Source of the DNA: Siphlonurus alternatus
Lineage: Eukaryota > Arthropoda > Insecta > Ephemeroptera > Siphlonuridae
NCBI GenBank assembly: GCA_949825025.1
Contig: OX463788.1
Coordinates: 31,994,878-32,058,877 of the forward strand
Length of the DNA stretch: 64,000 nt
Direction of reading: 5' to 3'
How positions within the stretch are numbered: the first letter of the stretch is position 1; every line of letters begins with the position of its first letter. The notes below the pieces were generated by a model. It worked only from the letters and a program-made list of their open reading frames with translations, was not told the origin of the DNA and searched no databases. Both the position numbers and the translations under genes were made by a program. This document shows, one piece after another, positions 1-12,492 of the stretch.

Positions 1-512
1 TACTATATTATGATAGGGTACATATTAACAATAAGTTTGACTTAAGTTTCAACTTTTTTAACTCAAATTTGGGGACTCTGAAGGGATTATTAGAATAGGG
101 GCAAAGTATGCAACCCGCGCGCAAACCTGAAAATTGTGACGTAGAAACTCCCTAGTTAACACACAACAACTGCCTGATATCATAGTTTGAGCGTCAAGGA
201 GTCATTGGCTATAAATTTTAGTAACACGATCGAAATTGGCGGGTTTTTCTACCCTAGTATCAATAGTTTTGTCTTCAATATCAGTTTACTTTAAGAGTGA
301 TAATCGAAAATATAAATTTATTGCCGGAAAATTTTGCCTGCTAGGCAGTTTCTACGTCATGTTTTGGCGCTAAATTCAAAAGGAGGAAGATTTTTAAAAA
401 ATTCCCATGCCTCCAATTTTGAAATTTGAAACTTTTTTGTTTTAGGACATTTAATTTCAAGGCATATCGCATCCGAAAAAAAATTAAAATAAATGTAGGA
501 GAATTCCCCATT
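1..512 (-). mobile_element. Inverted-repeat element family A, copy 1 (cut by window start)
   Basis: This stretch is the reverse complement of 23404-23988 over essentially its whole length, with scattered substitutions and small indels. Its right end carries the same terminal sequence, GAGAATTCCCCATT, ending at 512; the other terminus lies outside the window. An internal motif, TGACGTAGAAACT, occurs near both sub-ends in opposite orientation. No transposase frame is present, so it is a non-autonomous element. Superfamily is not assigned because only one end is seen here. Confidence 0.8.
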
Positions 513-1480
513 GGATAATATTCAATTTAATTGAAAGCATTATAATTTCCTTTTTTTTTACATACTTCTTCTAAAAACCTTTCGCAACATAAAATTAATA
601 TCACGTAAATAAATATATGATTGATTTATAATGTTGCAAAGATGTGCTCTGATATTTGAGTAGAGAAAATGAATTCGAAAGTGATTTTCTTGCCATCTTC
701 GGCGGAGAGTCGAGCGATCGTGTACACACCTTTCAGGTCAAGAGATATATATATATATACATATATATGCTGTAATTTTTTTAATGCAGTTTACTCACTC
801 AAGACAGGCAGTACGTACGTTATCATTGATTTAATTCTTACCGTCATCGCTTATGAATAATTTTTAAAATATAAAAATAATTACAGAATATCACATTTGA
901 TTTAATTATTTTGTTTTCACTCTATAATAATTATGTAATATCATATAATTGTGTACTGTACTTTACGTTACATACATACAGAAATAAATGTATTCATAAC
1001 ATTTTAAAACTGAAACAAACTTGTGTATATATAAATTAATATAGTAAAGTTTACCTCTTGGAAATACTATGATTTTGATGTGAGAAGACAAGGAAGGAAC
1101 AATATTTGTCCAGGACAAATTGAGGTAGATGAGACTGAGCTTAAGGATTGAGCGAGCAGAGGTGGTTTGAGGATTGGGAACTGATGTGTTTGCTTGGGAA
1201 CTATATGTGAATTACAGCATGGGTGAGAGATTTGTGGTAAGGTAGACAACGTTCAATGTACTCAGAGTAGCAGGTGAACAAGCAGACAAAGTTGCAAGTT
1301 TTCTTATTATTTATACATGGGTGTAAGTTGACTCAAATCTGTTCTCTGGTTAGTATAGTAAGTTATGTACCCTTTCTTACTATATATGTTGGTTATAGTG
1401 ATATAAGCTTCTAGCTATCCATATACAAAGTACCTAGAACACAAATAAGAGAACAAACTGTTAAAAGAGCATGAGCAAAC
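513..1480. other. AT-rich DNA, no gene seen
   Basis: Only short TA runs (about 747-770) and short random frames are present. No splice-bounded open segment or repeat partner was noticed. Confidence 0.5.
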
Positions 1481-1484
1481 ACTT

Positions 1485-1690
1485 GCACTGGATCGCGTGT
1501 GCAGCTGCGTTTGTTTCTCCCAGGTCGAGCCACCCAGCTGTAGCTAGAGCTCTGCCTGCCTGCTATACCTTGTTCTCCCTGCACTTTACTCGAGGATATG
1601 TGCACCATACTGCACAAAAGACTTTTATTAAAACCTAGCAGTAGCTGGCTAATTCTAGAGCACGTCTGTAACTGCGTGAGTGTTCTACTG
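1485..1690. other. GC-richer island
   Basis: A local rise in GC content with tokens such as CAGCTG, TAGCTAG and GCCTGCCTGC. The 95-codon minus-strand frame over it has no recognisable domain and no supporting splice signals, so it is not called as a gene. Confidence 0.35.
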
Positions 1691-2194
1691 TTAATCAATC
1701 TTTGACGGCAATATCAACTGGGGACTCCTATAATTAATTTTGTAATGTTTCGTTCCTTACTTTTTTTCCACACAGAAAACACATTTATTAAATCAGAAAG
1801 AAATTATATATTTTGGTATTAAAATGGGAACAAAATTTATTAATATATATTATTATGCATTGCATGGTGATGTTTTTATTTGTAAATATTTTTTAGTTCA
1901 CATTAATTTTATTTGGTTATTTGATATACAATGAACTATACGATAAGATATGTCAACATTGAGCATGATTCCGTGGGAGTATTCACGCAAATGACTGTAA
2001 ATAGCAAAAATTTATCCTAGATATTTACCTAACTGAAAAACTTAAAAAGCAAATATTAAACCAAAAGCAGGTTACTGAAAAGTTGTGCTAACTTTGTGAT
2101 AAAAAGTATTTTCTGTGTTTACCTAGTTTAATTAACATAGTTAGCAAATATATATATATATCAATATCTAGGACGAAGTTCTGCTGCTTTTAAA

Positions 2195-2538
2195 ACGATT
2201 GACCTCAGTTATTTCGGAGTCAAAGGAAATTTCTGTCAGGTCAGACGGAATCGAATGAAATAAATTTTAAAATTTCGAGAAAGATTTAAATCTTAATCGC
2301 TTATGGTTTGAGCAGATTCAAGGGGGCGGTATCCTTACAATACCTTCATTTCCAGTTTCCGTCCATAAGGCCAATGTTAAACTTCTACCTCAGTTTTCTC
2401 AAAACTGATAAACTGGTAAGACCGATCCACTTCAAAATTTATATGCCACCTATTGATAGTGAGTTCTAAGTTCTATGCATATCTTGTAGCATTTAAGGGG
2501 ACCGATTCCTAGATCTCAATCAACTGAGGTCAATCCTT
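2195..2538 (+). mobile_element. TTAA-flanked inverted-repeat family B, copy 1
   Basis: About 345 bp ending in inverted repeats GATTGACCTCAG and CTGAGGTCAATCC. It matches 19501-19830 (reverse) and 62637-62960 (forward) throughout, including the internal blocks CCACCTATTGAT and AAGGCCAATGTTAAACTTC. TTAA follows the right end, as it does in the two other copies. The TTAA flank suggests a piggyBac-like (or Kolobok-like) non-autonomous element. That assignment is inference, because AT-rich DNA offers TTAA by chance. Confidence 0.75.
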
Positions 2539-2540
2539 AA

Positions 2541-3780
2541 TCTTGGGAGTTCTTTCTATCAGGAAAAATGCAATGATTATGGAAGGAAATTCAGCATTCC
2601 AACATGATATACCTGGTCTATTTCTTAATGTGTGAGGCTGTTAGTGATGATAACAAGTTTCAACGTCACACAAGTTTTATAAAAGCAACTTCAATTGTTT
2701 TAGGTCACACCTAGATAGTTCAGAGACAAAGCTGCTACTTCTATAATGTTGTATCGATTGACCTGCTGTATATAGTCACAAGTAGTAAGATTTTATATAT
2801 TTTCCAATGCGACATATTGTATATAATTTAATATATATAAGTAAGTCGTATAGTTTGTTTCAGCTATAATTAAGTATGCATAACGGTGTTATTATAAATT
2901 AACATCTGTCATTCTCACGTTACTTAAATAAGATTTATATATCAGCAGATAGTAATGCAGTAAAATATCATCAAAGAATGATACCAAACAAATTTATTTT
3001 ATTATAAAATGTAATATGAACTTATGAAATAAATTATGAAGCTTCATTTTAAATTTTTTGTAAGAGAAGAAATTAAAAGAGAGAGAGAGAGACAGAAAAA
3101 AAAATTATATACATCAAACAGCTGTTTACAAGACATTATTCTTCATTAATTTCAAAATGAAATATTCTTTGCGAGTTTACACAAACATTAAACTTACGGA
3201 GCAAATATCTGTACCATCAATAACATTTATTTTTTTTTATCTTTTTACATGATGTGTATTTAAAGTAAAAATAAAAAACTAAAGTTGAGTAAGCATTGAC
3301 AAGTTGAGATACTTAGCGAGCCTTCATAGAAAAACATTTATTTTAGTAAAACTTTGACATCGCGCGACGTGTTTGTCTTATCTCGAATGTGAGTGACAGA
3401 TAACAAGACAGCTTTACAAATATTATAATAATTAATTTGTTTTTCTATTTTCCAATATAAATATGCGATTTCTTTTCTTTTCATGATTTTTTTTAGATGT
3501 TTTTGATTTTATACGGCTTAAATGGAGTTTTATGGGAGGATAATTTTCATGTTAAATAATATACTTTAAAGGGGAGTATGGGTTACGTCTCATATACTCT
3601 TCGAACCCAACTAAACTTAACTAACTATTTTAATACGATGTGCATACCATCGTATATATGCTAGTTGGAAGATTGGAAGAACTTTACCAGTGGGAAAGAA
3701 AAAAACAAAATCTTAAACTTTCTTGTTAACGTGTTCAAAATAAAAGTATAACATAAAATAAGTATGCCAACAATTCGAAG
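2541..3780. other. AT-rich DNA, no gene seen
   Basis: Contains a short GA run near 3079-3092 and otherwise only AT-rich sequence with short random frames. Confidence 0.5.

Positions 3781-3785
<5 letters not shown>

Positions 3786-3823
<38 letters not shown>
3786..3823. repeat. (GA)n microsatellite
   Basis: About 19 uninterrupted GA units. It lies about 170 bp upstream of the GC island at 3960-4060. Confidence 0.95.
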
Positions 3824-3827
<4 letters not shown>

Positions 3828-3954
3828 GGTTGATGGTAATATAATAAAGCTACATAGTTAGAAAATACAGATATAGTTTAAAATGCTCGTGATTGGTAGG
3901 TTATATATGTTGTGTTGACTAAAATAGAAAAAAAAAGTTCGCGTGTGAATCGAG

Positions 3955-4060
3955 ATCGAGAGTGGGAATCCGTATGTGACCACGTGAGGAGGAAGGCAGG
4001 CAGGCAGCTAGCAAGCGCTGTCTGTCAACACTCATCTAGGCCGGCCTCTCACCATGACTG
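3955..4060. other. GC island with 4-base GC spacing
   Basis: Contains a run in which GC recurs every four bases (GGCAGGCAGGCAGCTAGCAA), plus CACGTG and GGCCGGCC palindromes. No coding frame was found. Confidence 0.4.
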
Positions 4061-4069
4061 CTATACCAA

Positions 4070-6520
4070 TTAAGCTTTTAACGGAGTGACGGAACTTCAG
4101 TACATTGATTATTGTACGAGAAAAAACAGCTCTCTCAGCCTTCTGTTCTTTATGATGATTGTTCATGTAACTCATAGCTTTCCTCTAATGATCACAATGT
4201 CACATACATGAGAGGAGAGAGAAAAAAAATTGACTGAAGAAAATATTATATTTTCTGTTTCTCTTTTGTCAAGTCATTTATTTTTAGAATCACCAATTTG
4301 TTACAATGAGAGGAAAAGTGTGGGAAGGTAAAGAGATAGTAACAATTTGGTTGCTGTACATGAACATGAGTGAATATGTTGGTGTTTTAGGATAAAGAAT
4401 GAGGAAAAAAAAAAAAGAAAGAAACAATATTTGTTACTGTTTACAATTCATCGATATTTTTGTTTTATCGAAAAACAGGTAAAATATTCAAAACGTTCAA
4501 CCTTAAAGCTTTATTAGTGATATAAGCTGTTGTGCACTTTGATAGTTCCAAGGAAAAAATCTATGTTACAATCAATATTATACAGTATATATCGAGTCAA
4601 TTGCTTTAAAACACTTCATTCTAAAATTGTAAAAATAGTGATATAATCACCCCAATATAATTTCTATCAATAACTATTATATAATAGAATTAATAAATTT
4701 ACACACAGTGAACAATTTTAATCTTCAATGGCCTTTTCTAAATAATTATCTTCACTGCAATACTAATAGTATAATCATATAATAAAGTGTAATACAGAAT
4801 GCAACTCGTACGAATAATTTATTGTAATTATGAAAATGAGTTTGGGGATTGAGCTTAACCAAAGATTATAATAAAATTAATTTGATTTTATACAACTGCA
4901 CTTATTTTTGTTAAAAATCGAAAAAAAAAAAAAGGTGCAAATTCATTGGTAAAAAAAATCATACGTTTTTGGTCTTTGATCATGAAAACAATATATAAAT
5001 ATTATATATATAATATATTATTATTATATATAAGATATGTTTTATTGAAATAGATTAAATAAAATATGGATTTGTGCCTTACATTTATTTGAGAAGATTC
5101 CAAAGGTATATTAAAAGCATACGTATGGTTTCTTAGTACATAATGTCTCAAGTGCATAATTTATTCTCTGCGAATTGTAATATCATTTGAAATGAAATGG
5201 AACATGAAAGTAGCAATAAAATTGGAACGTGTAATGTTGATGAAGCTAGCACCAAGAAAATCACCAATCACTATATTATAACATCGTCCTGCAATCAAAG
5301 TCTCTATAAGTGCCGACAAAAGGAGCAAAACGTTTGGAGTCAAACCCCTTATTTATAAATCTTTGCTCAGTTTAGCTTCCAGATGGAAGAAGGCCATACG
5401 GTATAATTGTTTACCTGTATATATATATAAAATATTTAGATAAAATGAAAACAGTACATTTTTTTTATACTTGCTTTTGTTCTAAATGGTAAATTTATAA
5501 TGTGTCTCATATCATATATACTATATAAATATAGAGAGAGATATAAAATGCATGTTTTTTTTTTGTTTTGTTGATATGTCTTATGATATATATACTGTAT
5601 AAATTTAATGACGTATCATACTTACATATTTCTTAAATATTATGTAAATAACGTATAATGTATCTTGGAGTCAGACGAAGTAAATAAATTTAAACCTTAA
5701 AAAAAAAAATAATAATAAAAGAAAAAAATTTCAACGTAAGAATAATTGGAACAATACTTAAATACAATTGGTATCAAGTATCAACTAATTTAAATTAATA
5801 CAAAAATGAATAACGCTGATACACAATTAATTAGTATAATACAGTAGTTTTCCTTACTGAAAACTAATTAATATATAAAAGTAACATCTGTGTTTATATA
5901 GTTTGTTACACATAAAAATAACATTTATGATTTTCTCATGACACATAATAAATAATGTTATCTATTTTAATACCTAGGTAATAACACGTTTTAATGACTA
6001 TAACAATACATTTTGTAGATTGCAGCTGCTAATGATGATGAGTAGGAGAATAAACTCAATTGTAATAATTAAGTAAGTGATATTTTTATTTCGTTTATAA
6101 AACTATTTGCATTGAGACTACTTTATGTGATCTAGCGAACGTGATACCAAGATAAAAATAGCATAAAATAAAATTATAGATAATACAACACGCAATACTT
6201 AAATCTAATTTAAGACGAAAAATACAATATTATATATTGTAATTTTATTCATATATAAAATATTTATTATATATCCAATGATTTTTTGAATTTACTTTTA
6301 TATATTATAATATATAAATAACATGATCATCGACGTGATTTTATCCATATTATAGACACATATATAATATAATCATTATTATTTTATATACTGTAAATAT
6401 ACACATTGTCACATATATTTATTAAATTAACTCATCTGCAAGCACTGATATGAATGTTTGAAGTGGTGAGCTCGGTAATAATATATAATATTATAAACTG
6501 CACATGTTCATGTCACAACA
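4070..6520. other. AT-rich DNA, no gene seen
   Basis: Low-complexity AT-rich sequence with poly-A runs near 4919 and 5699 and short TA runs. The minus-strand frame at 5161-5343 has no domain or splice support. Confidence 0.5.
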
Positions 6521-6529
6521 TGGAATTGC

Positions 6530-7105
6530 TCACATGCCTGTCTGCCTGGAGATAAAGTGTTGCAATGACATATGAGATAAGAACGAGAGGAGAGAGGGTG
6601 GTGAGAGGGGGGAAAATCCCCTAGCTACATCCACTCTGGTGTTAATGTCAAAGCTCACTTTATAGCTACACAGGTAGGTACAAGCCTGAGCTGGCATGCA
6701 TGTAAACAAACACGCGGCTATTGCGTTTACGAGCATGCAAACTTTGGTGATCTGCAACGAGAAATAGAGAACCATAGGATGACCTGAATGATGAGTCATT
6801 AATTTCAAACTATTTTAAGAATGAAGAGGAACAAAAATAAATATTAATGTAACATTATAAGAAGAATCTTCACTTTTTTCAAGTCAATTTTGGTATCTAT
6901 TTTTTGTCTCATGTTGGCAAAGAGAACTCGTTGAGATTGGCGTGCGGCCGCGGGGCCAGCCAGCATGAACAGTCGGCAAAAGACCTGCGAGACTGGGCGC
7001 CACGAGCTGCCATGATACAAGCAAGCCATGCACCTGTTTTCCTCCATATCATTGGAGTATGTTTGGGCTTGGCCCGTCCCCAACTACATGGCCACAAGCT
7101 ACACT
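6530..7105. other. GC islands flanking AT-rich spacer
   Basis: Two GC-richer patches (about 6530-6740 and 6930-7095), the second including GCGGCCGC and GCCAGCCAGC. Overlapping short frames exist on both strands of the second patch. That is expected of stop-poor GC-rich DNA and is not evidence of a gene. Confidence 0.35.
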
Positions 7106-7309
7106 AACATTAACCTAAGTATAAAGTGACGTCATTATTTATTTAATTTCATATTCATTTTATTTTATCCTTATATATTAACTTAATACGATTCAATTTT
7201 ATGTATTTATCTATATTACCTAAGTATAGTATATTAGTTTACTTTGATATTATGGAGCTACTTATAAACACATTATTGTATGTGACGCAATCATGAATGT
7301 CATTACATC

Positions 7310-7916
7310 AAAGGCAGAAGAAGACGAGGCGAAGAGGCCGTGGGTATTTGGCACACTCTAGCATGGGATGAGGCAGCCAGCCAGCAAGTTAGCTAGCCTA
7401 GCTAGGGCCCTAGGCTAGTCAGTGGTCCACGTTCGCTGTGTTTGTTGCTATAGATCTAAGTGACGCAGACGATATTGCTCACATATTGCAGCAATACGCA
7501 ATCTAAAGAGGTGCATCAAAAGTGCATCAGTTGCTATATCGTCACGTATATATACTATACATACTTATCAATCATTCTTTTGTTGGGGAGAAGATGTCAG
7601 CTGAACACCTGCTGTTTTAACCCCTAATATAGGCACCCTTAGTGTGGTGTTGTGTGCATTGGTGAAGTGTGTTGTGGTGCAGTGTGAGTGAGATAGATAG
7701 ATGATAATAGCTTGACCGTACTCCAGCTGCGGCGCCGTGCGGGTCCGGCTGCCGACCTATAGTGACCGTAGTATATCCAGCCGTTGTTGCTGTGCCTGCC
7801 CAAGTAGAGTACTCAACGCGAGTAGGGAGGGCTGTTGGCTGCTTCTGCGGTGGTGGGCGGGCGGCGACTGCTGCTGAGTGACGAGCACAGTGTTAACCTA
7901 AATGGATATTTAAGTG
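7310..7916 (+). promoter_or_regulatory. Candidate promoter and non-coding first exon
   Basis: A CpG-bearing, GC-rich block in an AT-rich setting. A TATA-like GTATATATAC lies near 7546-7555. The block ends at a textbook splice donor, AAGTG followed by GTAAGT at 7917. The sequence before the donor has several ATGs followed quickly by stops, so if transcribed it would be a 5' untranslated exon. It also carries spaced-GC tokens (GCCAGCCAGCAA, GCTAGCCTAGC). The next plus-strand segment with good splice signals is 15809-15879. The transcription start and the link to any gene are inferred. Confidence 0.35.
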
Positions 7917-8135
7917 GTAAGTGAGAACAACCGCTCGATGCTTACGGACTAACAAGTGAGTAGATGCATATGACTTCGTGTAAACTTGGAAAAAATACAG
8001 TCACGATTATAATATTATATACTCTCCGTCTTCATTCACAATTTTGCGTCATCTAATATATTAAATTATCGTGAATAGACTATGCAATAATACATATCAT
8101 ATTATATCTCACACTCAGTATATTTTATGTTCAAC

Positions 8136-8631
8136 TTAAGGTAGAGATAACGCCGAACAGCTGTTCGACACACTCTCCTTTGATTAACATGTAAACCTTA
8201 GCAGGCGCGGATCCAGAAAAAAAATTGGGAGGGGCTGTCTCCATAAGGCCAATGTTAGAAACAAAATTGGAGTGGGGGAAATGCCTATATTGCCCATATG
8301 TTATATCCAAAATTTCGGGGGGGGGGGGGCTGCAGCCCCCTCAGCACCCCCCCCCCCCCTGGATCCGCGCCTGAACCTTAGCAAATTCTCAAAAATTCTG
8401 AATTTTTTTTTGAGAGACAGATATTAGTGCCAACAAGGCATGAAAAAAATTTCAAAACAATTTAACGAGACGATTTTTTTTTAATTGTATTTTTTTAATT
8501 TTCAGCATATAGGGCTTTCCCATGGAGAGACAAACTAAGAACTTTTGTGAATTTGCTAAGGTTTACATGTTAATCAAATGGGAGTACGTCGAACAGCTGT
8601 TCGGCGTTATCTCTACCTTAAGATGTCACTA
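8136..8631. mobile_element. Foldback element with TTAA at both ends, family C
   Basis: Both ends read TTAA followed inward by GGTAGAGATAACGCCGAACA. The arms run about 80 bp and are nearly identical once the inserted element at 8202-8373 and one copy of its target duplication are removed. Within each arm is a 14-bp palindrome, CGAACAGCTGTTCG. The central part is AT-rich with no transposase frame. TTAA at both outer edges suggests a piggyBac-like or Kolobok-like non-autonomous element. Confidence 0.75.
8202..8373. mobile_element. hAT-like MITE nested in the 8136-8631 element
   Basis: Perfect 15-bp terminal inverted repeats CAGGCGCGGATCCAG and CTGGATCCGCGCCTG, flanked by an exact 8-bp duplication AACCTTAG (8194-8201 and 8374-8381). 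The interior has long poly-G and poly-C tracts (about 8319-8331 and 8346-8359). Eight-base duplications and CAG-starting ends fit the hAT superfamily. The same element occurs at 60061-60172 with a different exact 8-bp duplication. It lies in the left arm of the surrounding foldback element, so it inserted later. Confidence 0.9.
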
Positions 8632-8688
8632 TATATATTATAGTTTTATTTTTAAGTTGTTTGAGGGGTATAAAAAATATAATAATGG

Positions 8689-9152
8689 GCATCCAGCTAC
8701 GGGATGGGCGTAGGCTCTTCCCTGGCTCGCGGTACGTGTCCCCCCGCGCTCAAGAAGGACATGCGGGTTGGGGGTTGCCTTGCGAGTGTGACCTCTGGCC
8801 CGTAGCCTGTGATTCTTGAACCACAGGGCGGCCAGGGCATTGGTTTGGGAAGCCCAAGATGCATCCCCACCTCTAAGTGCCCTGCGGTAAAAGGCATCCA
8901 GCACCCAGAGTGCTAGCGGAAATGTGTCCCACCGCGCCTAGGAGAGGACTTGCCCGAAAGGCTGTGTGATGGGCTATTTGCGGGTGGACCCGGGAAGCCC
9001 TCATTGCCCGCAGCTGAGTAGGAGACGCTGGATCGTAACATCCCCAACAGGACCAGCGGGCGCCTTCATCTTGGCCCAATTGGGCCCGGTGCTGGCGCTT
9101 AACCACCCCAACTAAGTTAGGAGATAAAAACCCAAATAATAATAATAATAAA
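8689..9152 (+). mobile_element. GC-rich retroelement-like piece with AAT tail
   Basis: A sharply bounded block of about 430 bp with much higher GC than either flank, ending in GGAGATAAAAACCCAAAT and then about five AAT units. A GC-rich body with an abrupt start and a short AAT-repeat tail is typical of a 5'-truncated non-LTR retrotransposon or a SINE. The minus-strand frames over it show no reverse transcriptase motif. It starts about 60 bp after the end of the foldback element. I see no clear target duplication. Confidence 0.45.
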
Positions 9153-9244
9153 ACTCCCTTTACACATATGAAAGCATTATAGCTGTTGATCCTTTGCTAC
9201 ATTATTTTGTTATTTATATATTTATATATATATACTTGTTTACC

Positions 9245-9720
9245 GGAGCAGAAAAAAAGTGGGCTGTACTTTTTGGCAAATGCTGGCTCGTGCAGCAGCC
9301 GTGTCAGAAATTAATCGCTGTCCTGGGAGACGCAGCAGCAAGGTTGCGCCCAAGAAGCTTAGTGGGAAAAGTTCTAAGCAAACAAGGTCTCCCCAACGAT
9401 CTGAAGCTATAGTATAGAATTCTATTCGTCATGCGCGACTTCATCTTTCGGCTGGATCCCTTGCTTTGCTCTTTACATGCCTGCCAGCCTCCAACCTTCC
9501 TGTCTGTCTGCCTACTGTTGCTCACTCTCTCGCTCACTAAGTTTCTAGCTAACATAATTAGAAGCCAACGAGAAACTTGCATGCAAATTTGCTGAAAGAG
9601 CATGGTTTCCATTTAGAGTTGTCACCGCGCGTCGCTCCCAAGAGTAGCTGGCGCCCGTCGCTCCGTTTACTGACTGCCGCTGCTGCAATGTGCCACCGCT
9701 ATATACTGATGGTGCATGCC
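9245..9720. other. GC island
   Basis: Mixed GC-rich patches with GCCTGCCAGCCT and TCTGTCTGCCTA tokens and CGCGCGTCGC. Several overlapping frames on both strands lack splice signals or recognisable motifs. Confidence 0.35.
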
Positions 9721-9829
9721 TATATATACATGAAACAGTATATAATGTATAATCATCTTAGCAGACCTATTCACCAGCAACCATATACATACATGATGAG
9801 TATAGACTTATGATGCTGCTATTCAATTT

Positions 9830-10430
9830 ATAACGTGCACGATTATTATCTTGCAAAATATTAATTCAAATGCATGAACTATACTAATTAATATTATAGT
9901 TTATAGTTTTAATTCAAATTCAAAATTTATTTAGTTAAGATATTAAGATATGTTCGTCAAAATTATACTCATTTGATTCATAAAACCATCTGTAAAGTGG
10001 ACATAATAAAAAAACTGATTTTCATTTTACATGTGAATTTACGAACATACTTATTTTGAAGGGATTGCATGTATAATTATGTATCTTCAGCATACGAATA
10101 AACTCCAGTAAGAACATGACAACCAAATCGGCAGGTCAAAGCTTACCATTGTCGTCACAGTCTAATTTTGATTTGACGTCAACCCTATTTTAGCGACCCT
10201 CCCTTTAGTATTGTATTGGAGAACAAAGAAAAATTTTCGTGACGTCAAATCAACGCTAGTCCGGAACGACTCTTTATACATATTTATACTATTGTTGTAC
10301 ATGCAATCGAAAGGCAATAAAAATTATGAATTATTATAACTTTATAAATCAAAATAATTAGATATTTATATAATACTAATTATTAATCCTGCTACACATG
10401 TATATGAAAAAAATTAAAGGCAGAGTTGAT
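9830..10430. other. AT-rich DNA with one CRE-bearing inverted repeat
   Basis: Otherwise featureless, but TTGATTTGACGTCA (10168-10181) and its exact complement TGACGTCAAATCAA (10240-10253) face each other across 58 bp. Each arm contains the palindrome TGACGTCA. Confidence 0.6.
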
Positions 10431-10439
10431 AAAAAGTTT

Positions 10440-11089
10440 TTCTTAATAGTTTTATTAATGAAAATAAGAATACAGTCCTACCAAGGCCGGAAGCCTTATG
10501 GGTAGGTGCTGGTATACAAATTATATTACATTACAGTGAGCTTTGCAAAAAATTAAATATATAAGCAGAAAAAAATACAATATAAAATAAATATACAATC
10601 AGCAAAAACATCACATATAGCACATATATATTTCTTTTAATTAAGACCCTCCCCCCCCCCCCCGGAAAAAATATTTATTAAGATATAAACAATTTTTTTA
10701 TTTTGGTTTTGAGTTCAATTTTACCCTTTGATTATTTAATAAACAATGGAATTTCATTCCAAATTTTAGGCAAGACAACATCCAAAGTTCTTTCACCATG
10801 TCTATTATTTGCTAACGATACAACTACAGGCTCTGATAATTGATTTCTTGTCTCATGTGTGTGATATCTTCTTTCCAGCTGCTTATTCATATCATAAAAT
10901 TTATCACATGCTACAAACTGATTTAGCTAGATTTTTTACTGGAACAACATTAAAAGGTCTATAATATTCAATTTCACTTTCTAATTTTTTTCCAAATTTC
11001 ATTACTTTTAATATTCTATTTTGCAATTTCTGAAGCTTGGTCATATATCGGATAACGCATGCACATTTTATTATGAAGTAGTCGCAGTG
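10440..11089 (-). mobile_element. LINE 3' fragment: reverse transcriptase C-terminus plus 3' UTR
   Basis: Read on the minus strand from 11089 down to a stop at 10732-10734, the translation contains KLQKLQNRILKVMKFGKK, then EYYRPFNVVPVKNLAK, then after one frameshift near 10915 HETRNQLSEPVVVSLANN, RHGERTLDVVLPKIWNEIP and a stop. The LQNRI, HxTRN and PKIWNxIP signatures belong to the C-terminal region of CR1/L2/Jockey-type non-LTR reverse transcriptases. About 290 bp of 3' untranslated sequence follows, including a CCTACCCATAAGGCTTCCGG hairpin-like stretch. The copy is 5'-truncated and frameshifted, so it is dead. A poly-C tract lies in the 3' UTR at about 10649-10662. Confidence 0.8.
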
Positions 11090-12290
11090 TGTTTATAATA
11101 GTTATATTATAATATATACCATATATATACGAGCTTATCACTATCAGCTTGTAGTCTGTTGTATTCACATAAAAAGCTTTTGCAGATGAAATCCATCAAA
11201 TTTTGTCTTTTGACGAGGTTCCTTTATAGCAAAATAAACATTAAAGTTAAAAATACCTTTCTGTATTATACATTTCTCATATATTTATTGTGCATGTTTC
11301 CACAAAAAAAAAAAAAAAAAAAAAAAAATGATCGTAATGTACCATATTATTATATGTAATTTGTTGTATATTATCACATTTTTAGTAAATTATAATGCTT
11401 TTTGCGATTCTGTTTTTATACTGCATTCATCTCTAATCTTCCAATAAACCATAATATATAAAATATGTTGTAAAAGCATGTAAGTTATACGGGGTCATAC
11501 ATGACCAAAATGTGTAAATTGCCCCAAAATACCAACCAATCAAGCATGTAATTTATACCTTAGTAGATTAAAATACTTTAACTTTTTTCTAATCAATAGT
11601 ATATTAATTCCGTAAAAGTTTGCTCTTGTTTGTTATTTCTCTCTCACTTTCCGATCCCTCTAGTTAAGATTTATGTTTCAGGTTGCAGACTGGTAAAATA
11701 GCCAGCCAGATACCAACTTAGTTTGTGATGTTTAAAGTTACTCCGTAAAAAGCACTTATACACCGTACACGAGTTACAGCATCAGCAGTATATTATATAG
11801 TATACTATTTTTCGTTTTTATTTTTTTAAACTACCCCTACTTTTTATAACATACGTTTGCTTCTTTTTGTATTGCAAAAACTCTATATCGTATATTCAAA
11901 TAGTTGAACAGTCGCTTCAAATAAACATTTTATTTTGCAGACCTAAACACTTCAATAATTTGCCAACTCTACTTGCCTTTTTTTGAAATTTATTTCCTTT
12001 AAATAAAAGACAAAACTTGGATTTAATTTTTGTTACCTTTTGCAATGCATATTCAAACTTTTAGACGCTAATTAATTAGTGTATTTTTATTTGTATTCTT
12101 TTACAATATGAAAAGCGTACCGAAACACGAGTAAAAAATGCATATATTTTTTTTCCTCCAGGTTTATGAGATTGCAACGTAATTTTCCTTCTGTTATATT
12201 ATCACATTTATAAACTCTTCTTCTTTTGCCAAGTTGTGCAATGTTGCCTACATGTAAATAGCGAGTCTTCCGTATCGTCTGTGTATACGG
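11090..12290. other. AT-rich DNA, no gene seen
   Basis: Contains a poly-A run of about 24 bases near 11305-11328. No supported coding segment. Confidence 0.5.
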
Positions 12291-12336
12291 GAGTTTCATG
12301 TTTACGTTTTGGGTAGCACGGAGATGCCCAAAGCCG

Positions 12337-12356
12337 CCCGAAGATCAATCTTCGGG
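12337..12356. other. Short perfect hairpin
   Basis: CCCGAAG and CTTCGGG face each other across six bases, in a GC-richer patch (12310-12410). It could be the decayed 3' end of a retroelement; no tail is visible. Confidence 0.35.
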
Positions 12357-12492
12357 ATGTAGGCAGAAAACCCTAAAATCCTTATATGCTCTGCGGGTTA
12401 ACGTAGCTCACAACATCTCTTTTTTAATAATATTTTTGGTCACCAAATATTTTTCTTCAATAGCATTGATTCTTCTTTTCACCATTTATAAA

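Noticed and set aside
7905..7916. Translation start just before the donor at 7917
   Set aside because: The ATG at 7902 is followed by a stop after three codons.
8638..9106. Minus-strand genes in the GC-rich block
   Set aside because: Overlapping frames in stop-poor DNA with no reverse transcriptase or other motif; the AAT tail points to a plus-strand retroelement-like piece.
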